Shown piece after piece: positions 52,486 through 64,000 of a DNA stretch of 64,000 bases (position 1 is its first letter; each line of letters begins with the position of its first letter). The stretch spans positions 5,297,677 through 5,361,676 of the forward strand of contig OZ014419.1 of the NCBI GenBank assembly GCA_963965975.1, in the 5' to 3' direction. The stretch comes from Xestospongia bergquistia (taxonomy: Eukaryota > Porifera > Demospongiae > Haplosclerida > Petrosiidae). The notes under the pieces were generated by a model. The model was not told where the DNA came from, made no database searches, and worked only from the letters and a program-made list of their open reading frames with translations. Both the position numbers and the translations under genes were made by a program.

Positions 52486-52600
52486 GCTAACAAGGTTCTG
52501 ATATTTCATAATGCAATGCTTTCTTGAGATTTGTTATCACTTTTCATGCTAACCATTGATTTCCTGAGTTGAGTACCAAATTGCAAATTAAATGTAAGCT

Positions 52601-52621
52601 AGAGAGAGAGAGAGAGAGAGA
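52601..52621. repeat. (AG)n microsatellite
   Basis: Ten AG units. Confidence 0.95.
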
Positions 52622-52646
52622 ACGTCTAGACAGTACACTAATGGTA

Positions 52647-52772
52647 TCAGCTTCTACAGTGACTTCTTTTACATCTTAATACAATATTTCCAACATAATC
52701 ATCACCAGGTACATCAAACTCTTTCAACCTGACATATCGACTCAAACCCTGTAATACAACTATTAATAACTG
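52647..52772 (-). pseudogene. Exon-like fragment, copy 2 (unrecognised family)
   Basis: On the minus strand the frame reads LLIVVLQGLSRYVRLKEFD, then VPGDDYVGNIVLRCK, to a TGA near 52647. It matches the fragment at 44571-44720, and flanking text such as AACAATAGAGGAAGAAAG also matches (44771 onward). Upstream coding text present in copy 1 (GGEEAIFYLKHDP) is missing, so this copy is truncated on its 5' side. The family is not recognised. Confidence 0.4.
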
Positions 52773-54380
52773 TACATTGTATAACAAACAATAGAGGAAG
52801 AAAGACAAAGAGAGGAAGTAAATTGAGCATTACTTTCCAGTGTGTGTTCTCTCTCAGACCTGACATACATTTCAACTCTCAAATTTTGAAGATCTTTTTA
52901 ACTTCTTCTGACCTTCCTCTATTTAAAAAACATTAAGTTATTAAATTTATGTGATTATACTTAGAGAATCTAACCTCAAAATGATGGTTTAGTGATTGTT
53001 CCATAAACTGTTTGTCTCTTTGCGTCTGTTCTAAGAGAACCTGAACGCATTTAAGTTTTACCAGACAACTGATCTGCCCTCTCTTTCCAGCCTTCAAATT
53101 TCTGTTTAACAGTTTGAATGTCTCTAGTACCTATGTTTCTATTAAGTTTTCTACTACTTTACACAAAACAAAATTCATAAACTATATAAATGTTATTATT
53201 TTGTATACAATCATAATGATAATAATAATAATAATAATTTTGATGAATTTGCCTGACGCAACTTACCATTTTGTATGAAAATATGATACTAACACATCTT
53301 GTTAACTTCTAATAATGCTGACTGCAGATAATCATTAGATTAGAAACCACAGTCATATATATATATATTACTGAAGTAGATACTGTAGAGTAGTATCACA
53401 ACTATAAAAAATGACCATTGTTTAATTATCATTAAGACAAAATTTTCATAGATACTGGCCTTTGTGTATGACATATGTTACTATGTAATCTGTTACAACT
53501 GTATTTAATGGACCACCACTATACTTTAGATGATATCTTGAAATAATCCATTTTTTAAGACAAATTAATATGATTCTGCATATCCATCATGTTCCTCTGT
53601 CTTGTTTCTGTAAGTAATTACCATTTGTTTTAATAGATGTCTAACAACAGAAACTGAAATACAGACTCAGTTTCCTCATGGCAAATTTTATGTGGAGAAT
53701 GTAACAAAAATAACACATTAAGATGAAATAAATTGACTAAATCAAAAAGTGATCATGATGGGCAGTTTACAAGTCCCTGTAGTATGTACTTGATGGTACA
53801 TCCTACTATCTTGACAGCACAAACAGTAACATAATGATTGCCACTGAAAAGAGTGTCTTCATCATTGTATAAATGCAAGCACTATACTATATAGTTTATA
53901 GTAGACACCACATATAATATGTCTTTTTTTCTGAGAAGTCATTTGTTAAAGTACACAAACAGAAGCAAAGTTCCAGAGAAATTAACAATCATTGGAAAAA
54001 AGAAATCTAAGTGATTATGAATCAGTTAAAACAACCAATTAATCTTAACAGTCATAAAAACAGCGTATTAGCAAGGATGTTTTCTTCTGTACCATATACA
54101 CCAGTATAGTGCTATAGGGAAGTAAAATGGATAGTAAAATTTTGTTAAATCCTAACAAGGAAAGAAATATATCAACGTACTATTATGTACCTTTTATGTA
54201 GCAATTCATGCTGATATACTGCAGAACTGTAATAGCTCACTGGTACAAGCTTTTAGACATACTCTAATTAGGAAGATTCTATAGAAAATGTAAGCAATTA
54301 CATTTAATATATATATAATATATATACCTCATTCAAGTTGAATTTGACATCTGACTCAATATATTTTTTGCTAAGCATGT
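52773..54380. other. AT-rich DNA without a recognised gene
   Basis: An (AAT)n run at 53218-53238 and a short (TA)n near 53357. No coding frame or RNA gene that I can support. The stretch 52850-53160 has several CTTCTGACC/CTCTCTTTCCAG-like pyrimidine-rich patches that could be splice acceptors of unseen exons. Confidence 0.4.
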
Positions 54381-54566
54381 ATGTTAGTGAGAAATGGCTT
54401 GGATTATTTAACAGCCATTGAAATAGTGTTTAAAATATACAAAGGTCAGGCAATATCTAAAAGAGACCTTTTGCATTCCAGTGTCAACAAACATTTGGAT
54501 ATGCATTCTCCAGCAGTAACAGAAACTATACAAATTGTTAAAAAAGGAAAAAAGAACAAAGAATAA
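54381..54566 (+). CDS. Short orphan open frame
   Basis: 61 codons with an even mixture of residues and a Lys-rich end (IVKKGKKNKE). No domain, splice partner or second copy in the window is recognised. It may be an exon or chance in AT-rich DNA. Confidence 0.15.
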   Translation: MLVRNGLDYLTAIEIVFKIYKGQAISKRDLLHSSVNKHLDMHSPAVTETIQIVKKGKKNKE

Positions 54567-54865
54567 AGCAAATCAATTTAAATAGAGGCTTTAGTATAAC
54601 TGTAAAAGAACATTAAAATTATGAGGCTGGCCACATGTGCTATGGTATTGATACAACTTTACGCCACCACAATTTCAAACTTTAGAATCTACTAGTCAAA
54701 CTACAGAGCTACTATATTTTATACAGTTTAAAAAAGAATGAGTTGAGGATTGACAGTACTCTCAGTACATCATAGTTGATACCTATGATGCTCCAGACGA
54801 CACCACGTGGAGGTGGTACTGTGTTGCCGTCCGCCCACCCTTCCAACTCTCATTCTTCCTTTTTG
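54567..54865. other. Unique stretch with a short GC-richer patch
   Basis: Nothing supported. 54790-54835 (around CCACGTGGAGGTGGTACTG) is clearly more GC-rich than its surroundings. Confidence 0.4.
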
Positions 54866-55085
54866 GCCTATTATGTTTAAACTCCATCATTTAATGCCTA
54901 TTATGCTCAAAATTCATCTTTTAATAGCCTAATATGCTCTAAATACATCTTTTAATAGCTTAATATGCTCAAATCCATCTTTTAATAGCCTAATATGCTC
55001 AAAATACATCATTTTATAGCCTTATATGCTTAAATCCATCTTTTAATAGCCTAATATGCTCAAAATACATCATTTAATGGCATAT
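54866..55085. repeat. ~31-bp tandem repeat, about seven units
   Basis: The unit reads AATCCATCTTTTAATAG followed by CCTAATATGCTCAA, with small length changes between units. It is a third, independent minisatellite and abuts the 28-bp array on its right. Confidence 0.9.
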
Positions 55086-55092
55086 TCTTCTA

Positions 55093-58000
55093 AAAATAAC
55101 TACATTAGGACACAGGAGACAGTACAGGGACAGTTATATTAGAACACAGTATATGGGACAGTTACATTAGAACACAGCAGATGGGACAGTTATATTTGAA
55201 TGCAATAAATTGGCCAGTTACATTAGGTCACAGTAGATAGAACAGTTACAGAATAAATAAGAGTGCTACATTAGGACACAGTACATGTTAAGGTTACATT
55301 AGAACGCAATTGATAGGACAGTTATATTAGAACATATGAGATGGGACAATTACTTTAGAACACAGTAGACAGGAAAGTTACATTAGAACACAGTAGATAG
55401 CACTGTTACATTAGGACACAGTAAACAGGATAGTTATATTAGAACACAGTAAATGGGACAGTTATATTAGAACATAGTAGATGGGACAGTTACATTAGGA
55501 CACAGTAGAAGGGACAGTTATATCAGAATATAGTCAACTTGACACAGTTATATTAGAACACAGTAGATAGCACTGTTACATTAGGACACAGTAAACAGGA
55601 TAGTTATATTAGAACACAGTAAATGGGACAGTTATATTAGAACATAGTAGATGGGACAGTTACATTAGGACACAGTAGAAGGGACAGTTATATCAGAATA
55701 TAGTCAACTTGACACAGTTATATTAGAACACAGTAGATAGCACTGTTACATTAGGACACAGTATACAGAACAGTTACAATTGCATACAGTAGACAGGAGA
55801 ATTACATTAGAACACAGTAGATAGGACGTTTACATTAGGACACAGTAGACAGGACAGTAACTTTAGAACACATTAGATAGGACAGTTACATTAGAACACA
55901 GTAGAACGGACAATTACTTTAGGACACAAATCTTAAAACACAGTAGATAGGACAGTTACATTGGAAGACAGTAGACAGTTACAGTTACATTAGAACACAG
56001 CAGATGGGACAGTTACATTAGGTCACAGTAGATAGAACAGTTACAGAATAAATAAGAGGGCTACATTAGGACACAGTACATGTTAAGGTTACATTAGAAC
56101 ACAATTGATAGGACAGTTATATTAGAACATATGAGATGAGACAATTACTTTAGAACACAGTAGACGGGAAAGTTACATTAGAACACAGTAGATAGTACTG
56201 TTACATTAGGACACAGTAAACAGGACAGTTATATTAGAACACAGTAAATGGGACAGTTATATTAAAACATAGTAGATGGGACAGTTACATTAGGACACAA
56301 TAGACAGGAGAGTTACATAGGACACAGTAGACAGGACAGTTACATTAGAACACAGTAGAAGGGACAGTTATATCAGAATATAGTCAACTGGACACAGTTA
56401 TATTAGAACACAGTAGATAGTACTGTTACATTAGGACACAGTATACAGAACAGTTACAATTGCATAGAGTAGACAGGAGAATTACATTAGAACACAGTAG
56501 ATAGGACAGTTACATTAGGACACAGTAGAGAGGACAGTAACTTGAGAACACATTAGATAGGACAGTTACATTAGAACACAGTAGAACGGACAACTACTTT
56601 AGGACACAAATCTTATAACACAGTAGATAGGACAGTTACATTGAAAGACAGTAGATAGGAAAATTACTTTAGGACACATTAGATCAGGGAGTTAGATGAG
56701 GACATAGTAAATTGGACGGTTACATTAGAGTGTAGTAGATTGGATAATTACTTTAGAACACAGGAGATGGAACAGTTAGCTTAGAAAACAGTAGATGGGA
56801 CGGTTACATTAGAGCACAGTAGATGAGACAGTTATATTAGGACACATTAGATGGGACAGTTACATTAGGACACAGTAGATGGGAAAGTTACTATAGGACA
56901 CAGTAGTTGGGACAGTTACATTAGGTCACAGTAGATAGGACAGTTATGTTAGAATGTAGTAGATGGAACAATTACCTTAGGACATAGTAGATTGGACAAT
57001 TTACATTAGTTACTTCAGGACACAGTAGATGGGACAGTTACATTAGAACACAATAGACAGGAGAGTTACATTAGAACATAGCAGATGGGACAGTTACATT
57101 AGAACGCGGTAGATGGGACAGTTAGAACAGAACAGAGTAGATGGAAAAATTACATTATGACACAGTAGACAGAAGAGTTACATTAGAACATAGTAGATGG
57201 GACAGTTACATTAGAACACAGTAGATGGAACAGTTAAATTAGAATACAGTAGATTAGATGGTTACATTAGAACACAGTAGTTGGGACAGTTACATTGGGA
57301 CACATTAGATTGGACAATTACTTTTGGACACATTAGCTCGGCCAGTTAGATGACGACACAATAGATCAGATGGTTACATTGAAACGTAGTAGGTCAGACA
57401 GTTACTTTAGAATACAGTAGATGGAACAGTTAGGTTAGAACACAGTAGATTGGACAGTTACATTAGAACTCAGTAGATGGAACAGTTACTTTAGGACACA
57501 TTAGTTGGGACAGTCACATTAGAACATACTAGATGGGACAGTACTTTAGGACACAGTAGTTGAGACAGTCACATTAGGATACAGTAGATTGGACAGAACA
57601 CAGTAGATGAAACTGTTATGTTAGAATACAGTAGATGGGAAAATTACTTTAGGACAAAGTAGATGGGACAGTTGCATTAGGACACAACAGACAGGAGAGT
57701 TATATTACAACATAGTAGATGAGGCAGTTATATTAGAACATAGTAGATGAGACAGTTACTTTAGAACACAGTAGATGGCACTCTTACATTAGGACATAAT
57801 AGACAGAACAGTTACATTAGGACATAGTATACAGGACTGTCACATTCGAACAAAGTAGATGGGACAGTTGCATTAGAACACAGTAGATGGAACAGATACA
57901 TTAGAACACAGTAGACAGCACAGTTACATTAGAACACAGTAGCTGGGACATTTACCTTAGGTCAGAGTAGATTGGACAGTTACATTAGGACACAGTAGAT

Positions 58001-59040
58001 GGGACAGTCACTTTAAAATACAGTAGATGGACAGTTGCTTTAGAACACACTAGATGGGACAGTTACTTTAGAATACAGTAGATGGGATAATTACTTTAGG
58101 ACACAGTAGATGGACAGGTAAATCAGGGCACAATAAACAGGAGAGCTACATTATAACACAATAGACAGGAGAATTACATTAGAACACAGTAGATGGGATA
58201 GTTATTATACAACAAAGTAGGTATGACAATTGCACAAAACAGTTCCATTAGGACGCAGTAGAAACCACTACATTAGAATGCAGTAAATAGTTACATTAGG
58301 ACACAGCAGATGGGACAGTAACATTAGGACACAGTAGATGGGACAGCTAAGTTAGAACACAGTAGATGGGAAAATTACTTTAGGACACAACAGATGGGAC
58401 AGTTGTATTAGGACATAATAGAGAGGAGAGGTACATTAGAACACAGTAAATGGGACTGTTACTATAGGACACATTAGACAGAACAGTTACATTAGAACAC
58501 GGTAGATGGGACAGTTACATTAGAACACAGTAGACAGGAGAGTTATATTAGAACACAGGAAATAGGACGGTTACATTAGAAAGATGGGACAGTTACATTA
58601 GAACACAGTAGATGGTACAGTTAGATTAGAAAAAAGTGGATGTGAGAGTTACAGTAGGACACAGTGGAGAGGAAAGTTACATTAGAACACTGTAGATGGG
58701 ACAATTACTTTAGGACAGAGTAGATAGGACAGTTAGATTACAACCCTATAGTTGGAACTGTTACATTAAAACACAGTAAATAGGACAGTTACAACAAAAA
58801 ACAGTAGATGGGACAATTACATCAGGACACAATACATAGGACAGTTACAACAAAAAACAGTAGATGGGACAATTACATCAGGACACAGTACATAGAACAG
58901 TTACATTTGGACACAGTAAATGGGACAGTCACATTAGAACACAGCAGATGAGACGGTTACATTAGAACAAAGTAGATGGGACAGTCACATTAGAACACAG
59001 TAGATGGGAGAGTTATATTAGGACACAGTAGAGAGGACTA
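55093..59040. repeat. 28-bp minisatellite array, copy B left part
   Basis: Same unit as 1-1740. 57138-59040 aligns in order with 1-1740, while 55093-57137 lies further left. Within that part an approximately 795-bp block recurs (text around ACAGAATAAATAAGAG at about 55243 and 56041), and a ~170-bp block (six units) is duplicated at about 55390-55735. Confidence 0.95.
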
Positions 59041-59043
59041 CTA

Positions 59044-59881
59044 ATGATTACAAGATGGAATGTACTGGTTGCAAAAGTTAATGCTAAAAGTACTAGAGAT
59101 GGAAGATATTCTAGTACTGTAGACAGTTGACTGGCTCTACTGCAATAATTTAAAAGAAGATTTTGGTTAAATACTGTTATACATTTTATATAGAGGATGC
59201 TATTAAGGTTATAGTGTAGGTTTTAACATTTAACCCTTGAGTGAGCTATAAAGGCAAGTTCTATACAGTACATGCACTAGACCTATACTCTATGCTATTA
59301 AAAAGAATGCTAAGACATATCATATTATACATGTACTTTAAGGCTCATTGCATAGTCTAAGCATGCAAAGAAAATTGTTTAATATCGATGTATCTACCAA
59401 CTCAAATAAAATTAATAAGCTCTAGAAAAGCTAAGATAAAGGCTTGTCAGTTAAAACATGCATATACATATATTTGTGATTACAGTTACTCTTGACTACA
59501 TTTTGTTACTTCTCAGATCACCATCTTTGTTGTAGAAACAAAGCACCAACATCACTGTAGAGATAGTAAAAAAAATATTTCGCAGCAGTTATCAGAGAAT
59601 TATATCATAAGTAAAATTTACTTAATATTAATAACATCCAATATCATTAAGTGATTAATATAGCTTACAAGATGTTGGTGAGACTGAGAGACTCCAGGAG
59701 ATAGATAATCCGTGATATAGAGCAGCAACCATAGAAAAGAAACAAATACATTATTTGTCCTAACTCACCATTAATAGGAAAATAATCTTCAATATATGTT
59801 CCTAAATGATTACAAATTTATTGTATACTAATATCTGCTATCAGGTATAACTTACCAGTAGCCATTTGTTTCTTTCTGTAT
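59044..59881. other. Non-repetitive spacer, copy B
   Basis: Nearly identical to 1746-2580, with a few substitutions and small indels. It holds copy B of the candidate split reading frame. Confidence 0.85.
59496..59865 (-). CDS. Candidate four-exon mini-gene, copy B (unrecognised, 38 codons)
   Basis: Exons on the minus strand: 59865-59856, 59801-59769, 59683-59669 and 59554-59496. All donors (GTAAGT, GTGAGT, GTAAGC) and acceptors (TTTAG, CTCAG, CTACAG) match copy A. Relative to copy A the exons show four substitutions (three change a residue: V to F, F to L, H to N) and no indels, while the introns show indels. Unlike copy A, this copy keeps about 530 bp of non-satellite sequence upstream of its ATG, where a promoter or further exons could lie. 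The product is unknown, and the call rests on splice-site logic only. Confidence 0.27.
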
Positions 59882-60410
59882 AATTTTATTATGTGTATAT
59901 ATGTAAAAATAACAACGTTTATTTTGTTAAAAATTTATATATAACTCACCATTATATTGTTGTGGCTGTATATATTAAATTATGTAGCTAAGAGATCACC
60001 AGTAATATAATAATTATAAAAAATTATTGCATGTACAATATATAAAACTTACAAAGTAACAGTTGAGAGAAAATGACCAGATCATCTTAGAAGATAAAAA
60101 TTTAACTACATAACGGAATATATAAAGTTGGCTAACATTGATTAGAATGTTATATATACAACTCACAACCAGTTTAGTGTGACTAGATATATAACATTAA
60201 ATGAAAGCACAGTAACAAACAATGATCATGTACTTAATAAGTAAACAGTTAATAACATCATGCTTAGAAAAATGAGTTGAGGCACATAAATTACAATCAA
60301 AAATGGCAAAATATTCATGCATAATAAAAAAGCAATATCAGGACATTAACAATTCTAGCTAACAATAAGTAACCAGTAGATTTAATACTATATAACAAGT
60401 TTGAAAAGAC
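59882..60410. other. Copy-B-specific AT-rich spacer
   Basis: About 530 bp without minisatellite, absent from copy A. On the minus strand it lies just upstream of the candidate mini-gene and shows further donor-like motifs (ATG|GTGAGTTATA at about 59950, TTTGTAAGTTTTA at about 60050), but I could not assemble a supported exon. Confidence 0.5.
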
Positions 60411-63400
60411 AGGATGGTTGGTTACATTAGCACACAGTAAAGAAGACAGCTATTACATTAGGATGGAGTAGACAAGACAGGTACATTAGAACATAGTAGA
60501 CAAGAGTCATATTAGGATATAGCAGACGGGACAGTTATATAGGGACACAGTAGATAGGAAAATTACTTTAGTACACAGTAGACAGGACAAATACATTAGG
60601 ACACAGTAAATGGAAAAATGACATTAGGTCACAGGAGACGATACAAATGCATTAGGAGACAATAGAGGAGCAGTTATGTTAGGACACAGCAGACAGGTCA
60701 ATTATATTAATATATGAGAGACTTACATTAGGACACAATAGAGGAAACAATTACATATGGACACAGCAGATGAGACAAGTACATTAGAACACAGTAAAAG
60801 GGACATTTGCATTTGGATACAGTATATTGACATTATAGAAGACAGTAGAAGGGACAATTACAATAGACAAGACAAATGCATTAGGACACAGTAGACAGGA
60901 AATTTACAGTAGGACACACTAGATTGGACAATTACCTAAGGAGATAGTAGACAAGCAGTTACATTAGGAGCAGACAGCACAATTACATTAGGAAATGAGG
61001 CAGTCACATTATAAAAAGTAGACAGGACAGTTATATTAAGACACAGTAGACAGCACAATTACATTAGCGACTGACAGCACAATTACGTTAGGAAACAGAA
61101 GACTGGACAGTTATACTAAGACACAGTACATTGGACAGAATTGACAGGACAATTACGTTATCACACAGTAGTTGAGACAATTATGCTAGGATACAGTAGA
61201 AGGGAAACTTACATCAGGATAGAGCAGACGGGACAATTAAGACATACTAGATGGGACAGTTATGTTTGTACACAGAATATTGGACAATTACATTAAAGCA
61301 GAGTAGACAGGATGTTACATTAGGACATAGTAACTGGGACAGTTACAATAGGACACAGTAGACAAGACAGTTAGTTACATTATGACAACGTAGACCTGAT
61401 AATTATGTTAGGACACACCAGAAAAGACAGTTCCATTACGACACAGTAGACCAGATGGTTACATTGGGACATAGTAGTTGAACAATTATATTAGGACACA
61501 GTAGATGGCAAAATTATACCATGACACTGTAGGTCGCATAGTTACATTAGACACAACTGACAGGACAAATAAATTAGGACACAATAGATGGGACAATTAC
61601 ATTACAACAAAGTAGATGGGATAGTTACAATAGGACACAGTAGACAAGACAGTTGGTTATAATATTACAACGTAGACATGATATTTGTGTTAGACAGAAC
61701 ATTACATTACAACACAGTAGACCAGATGGTTACATTGGGACACAGTAGTTAGAACAATTACATTAGGACACAGTAGATGGCAAAATTATACCAGGACACT
61801 GTAGGTTGCATAGTTACATTAGACACAACTGACAGGACAAATAAATTAGGACACAGTAGATGGGACAATTACATTACAACAAAGTAGATGGGATAGTTAC
61901 AATAGGACACAGTAGACAAGACAGTTAGTTACAATATTACAAAGTAGACATGATATTTGTGTTAGACAGAACATTACATTACAACACAGTAGACCAGATG
62001 GTTACATTGGGACACAGTAGTTAGAACAATTACATTAGGACACAGTAGATGGCAAAATTATACCAGGACACTGTAGGTTGCATAGTAACATTAGACACAA
62101 TTAACAGGACAATTAAATTAGGACACAGTCAATAGGACAACTACATTACAACAAAGTAGATGGGATAGTTACAATAGGACACAGTAGACAAGACAGTTAG
62201 TTACATTATCACAATGTAGACCTGATAATTATGTTAGGACACACTAGACAGAACATTGCATTATGACACAGCAGACCTGATGGTTACATTGGGACACAGT
62301 AGTTAGAACAATTACATTAGGACACAGTAGATGGCAAAATTATACCAGGACACTGTAGGTTGCATAATAACATTAGACACAATTAACAGGACAATTAAAT
62401 TAGGACACAATCAATAGGACAACTACATTACAACACAGTAGTCAGGATGTTACATTAGGACACAGAAAATGGAACAGTTACATAAGCACACACTAGGGGG
62501 AGCGATTATACTAGGACACAGTAGATGGGACAGTTACAATTGGACACAGTAGACAAGACAGTTAGTTACATTATGACACAGTAGACCTGATGGTTACATT
62601 GGAACAATTATGTTAGGACACAGTGGATGGGAAAATTATACCAGGACACAGTAGGTTGCATAGTTACATTAGACACAATTGACAGGACAACTAAATTAGG
62701 ACACAGTAGATGGGACAATTACATTACAACACAGTAGACAGGATGTTACATTAGGAGACAGTAAATTGGACAGTTACATTAGCACACAGTCGATGGGTCA
62801 ATTATACTAGGACACAGTAGATGGGATAGTTACAATAGGACACAGTAGACAAGACAGATAGTTACATTATGACAACGTAGACCTGATAATTATGTTAGGA
62901 CACACCAGACAAGACAGTTCCATTACAACACAGTAGACCATATGGTTACATTGGGACACAGAAGTTAGAACAATTACATTTGGACAGAGTAGATGGCAAA
63001 ATTATATCAGGATACTGTAGGTTGCATAGTTACATTAGACACAATAGACAGGACAATTAAGTAAGGACACAGTAGATGAGACAATTACATTACAAAACAG
63101 TAGATCGATGTTACATTAGGACACAGTAAATGGGACAGTTACGTTAGGACATAGTATGCAGGACAATTATTCTGGGACAGAGTAGATGGGATTATTACGA
63201 TAGGACACAGTAGACAAGACAGTTAGTTACATTATCACAATGTAGACCTGATAATTATGTTAGGACACTCTAGACAGAACATTACATTATGACACAGCAG
63301 ACCTGATGGTTACATTGGGACACAGTAGTTAGAACAATTACATTAGGACACAGTAGATGGCAAAATTATACCAGGACACTGTAGGTTGCATAGTAACATT

Positions 63401-63735
63401 AGACTCAATTGACAGGACAATTAAATTAGGACACAGTAGATAGGACAATTACATTATAACACAGTAGACAGGATGTTACATTATGACACAGTAAATAGAA
63501 CAGTTATGTTAGGGCACAGCAGATGGAACAATTATACGATGACATATTAGATGGGGCAGTTACAATTGGTCACAGTAGACAAGACAGTTAGTTACATTAT
63601 GACACAGTAGACCTGATGGATACATTGGAACAATTACGTTAGGACACAGTAGATGGGAAAATTATACTAGGACACTGTAGGTTGTTTAGTTACATTAGAT
63701 ACAATTGACAGGACAATTAAAGGACAATGTAAAGA
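60411..63735. repeat. 28-bp minisatellite array, copy B right part
   Basis: The left portion (60411 to about 61670) consists of strongly diverged units with irregular lengths and has no counterpart in copy A. From about 61675 it aligns with 2581 onward. The higher-order unit seen three times in copy A is present in fewer copies here. Confidence 0.93.
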
Positions 63736-63738
63736 AAT

Positions 63739-64000
63739 AACAAGACAGTGTTAGTGGTGTGATATATTAGGAGGACTGACTGAAAAACATTTAAGTTTTG
63801 ACTGTCCTTATGATAAAAAGAAGTTGGGGAACAATCAACAGACGTTTAATATTTTATGATACGGTTATATTATTTATAAATATATATTAAAACAGTGTGA
63901 ATATATGACAATAAATAAATTTAATGGGTGGTAGTAACAACGTTTATATTGTTCATATAGCAGGTTTATAGGGAATATAATATACTGTGAAACCAATATA
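63739..64000. other. Right flank of copy B, matches 5556-5820
   Basis: Sequence after the array is the same as 5556-5820 to the last base of the window, so the duplication continues beyond it. Confidence 0.85.

Larger units (their letters stand above)
52236..52640. other. AT-rich DNA between the hAT element and an exon-like fragment
   Basis: Contains two simple repeats listed separately. No gene supported. Confidence 0.4.

Noticed and set aside
55093..64000. Minisatellite as telomeric or subtelomeric repeat
   Set aside because: The unit does not resemble TTAGGG-type telomere repeats, and unique DNA continues on both sides.
1..64000. tRNA, rRNA or viral genes
   Set aside because: Reading by eye found no tRNA-like cloverleaf with conserved TTCGA-type loops, no rRNA core motifs and no viral replication or coat motifs. 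A covariance-model scan could still find a tRNA that I missed.

Overview
The window looks like gene-poor, AT-rich nuclear DNA from an invertebrate animal. Evidence for a eukaryote: a transposase with a GT-AG intron of about 53 bp, a hAT-type DNA transposon remnant with an 8-bp target duplication, many microsatellites, and more than half of the window in tandem satellites. Very short introns, high AT and this transposase family would fit a sponge (Amphimedon-like), but that is inference from general knowledge. I found no intact conserved protein gene, no rRNA and no tRNA.

Layout. (1) 1-5555: two arrays of a 28-bp minisatellite around an 0.84-kb non-repetitive spacer. (2) 5556-15800: mostly single-copy AT-rich DNA with a 388-bp tandem duplication, adjacent palindromes, a broken DDE transposase gene (about 8075-9126), microsatellites, a three-copy ~100-bp repeat and a foldback element (13462-13842). 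(3) 15803-38275: a satellite of about 22.5 kb, with subunits of about 85 bp (and shorter variants) in ~3.2-kb and ~3.6-4.0-kb blocks, which pair into superrepeats of about 7 kb repeated three times. (4) 38280-45533: a gene-fragment island with paired duplicated segments and short minus-strand exon-like reading frames I cannot name. (5) 45534-50850: a second, more diverged block of the same satellite, starting with a short inverted piece. (6) 50851-55090: duplicated flanking DNA, a 919-bp non-autonomous hAT element, and a 31-bp tandem repeat. (7) 55093-64000: 28-bp arrays and spacer again, a second copy of the left end of the window.

The strongest large-scale observation is that 1 to about 5830 matches 57138-64000 in the same order and orientation, so the window spans nearly one period (about 57-58 kb) of a direct segmental duplication, or an assembly that holds two copies of one locus. 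Inside the duplicated spacer, both copies carry the same four-exon minus-strand reading frame (38 codons) with consensus splice sites; copy A has lost all upstream sequence beyond 16 bases before its ATG.

There are no genes working together here in the operon sense. The interesting biology is structural: nested higher-order satellites, their edges, and transposon debris. A centromeric or heterochromatic role is possible but unproven.
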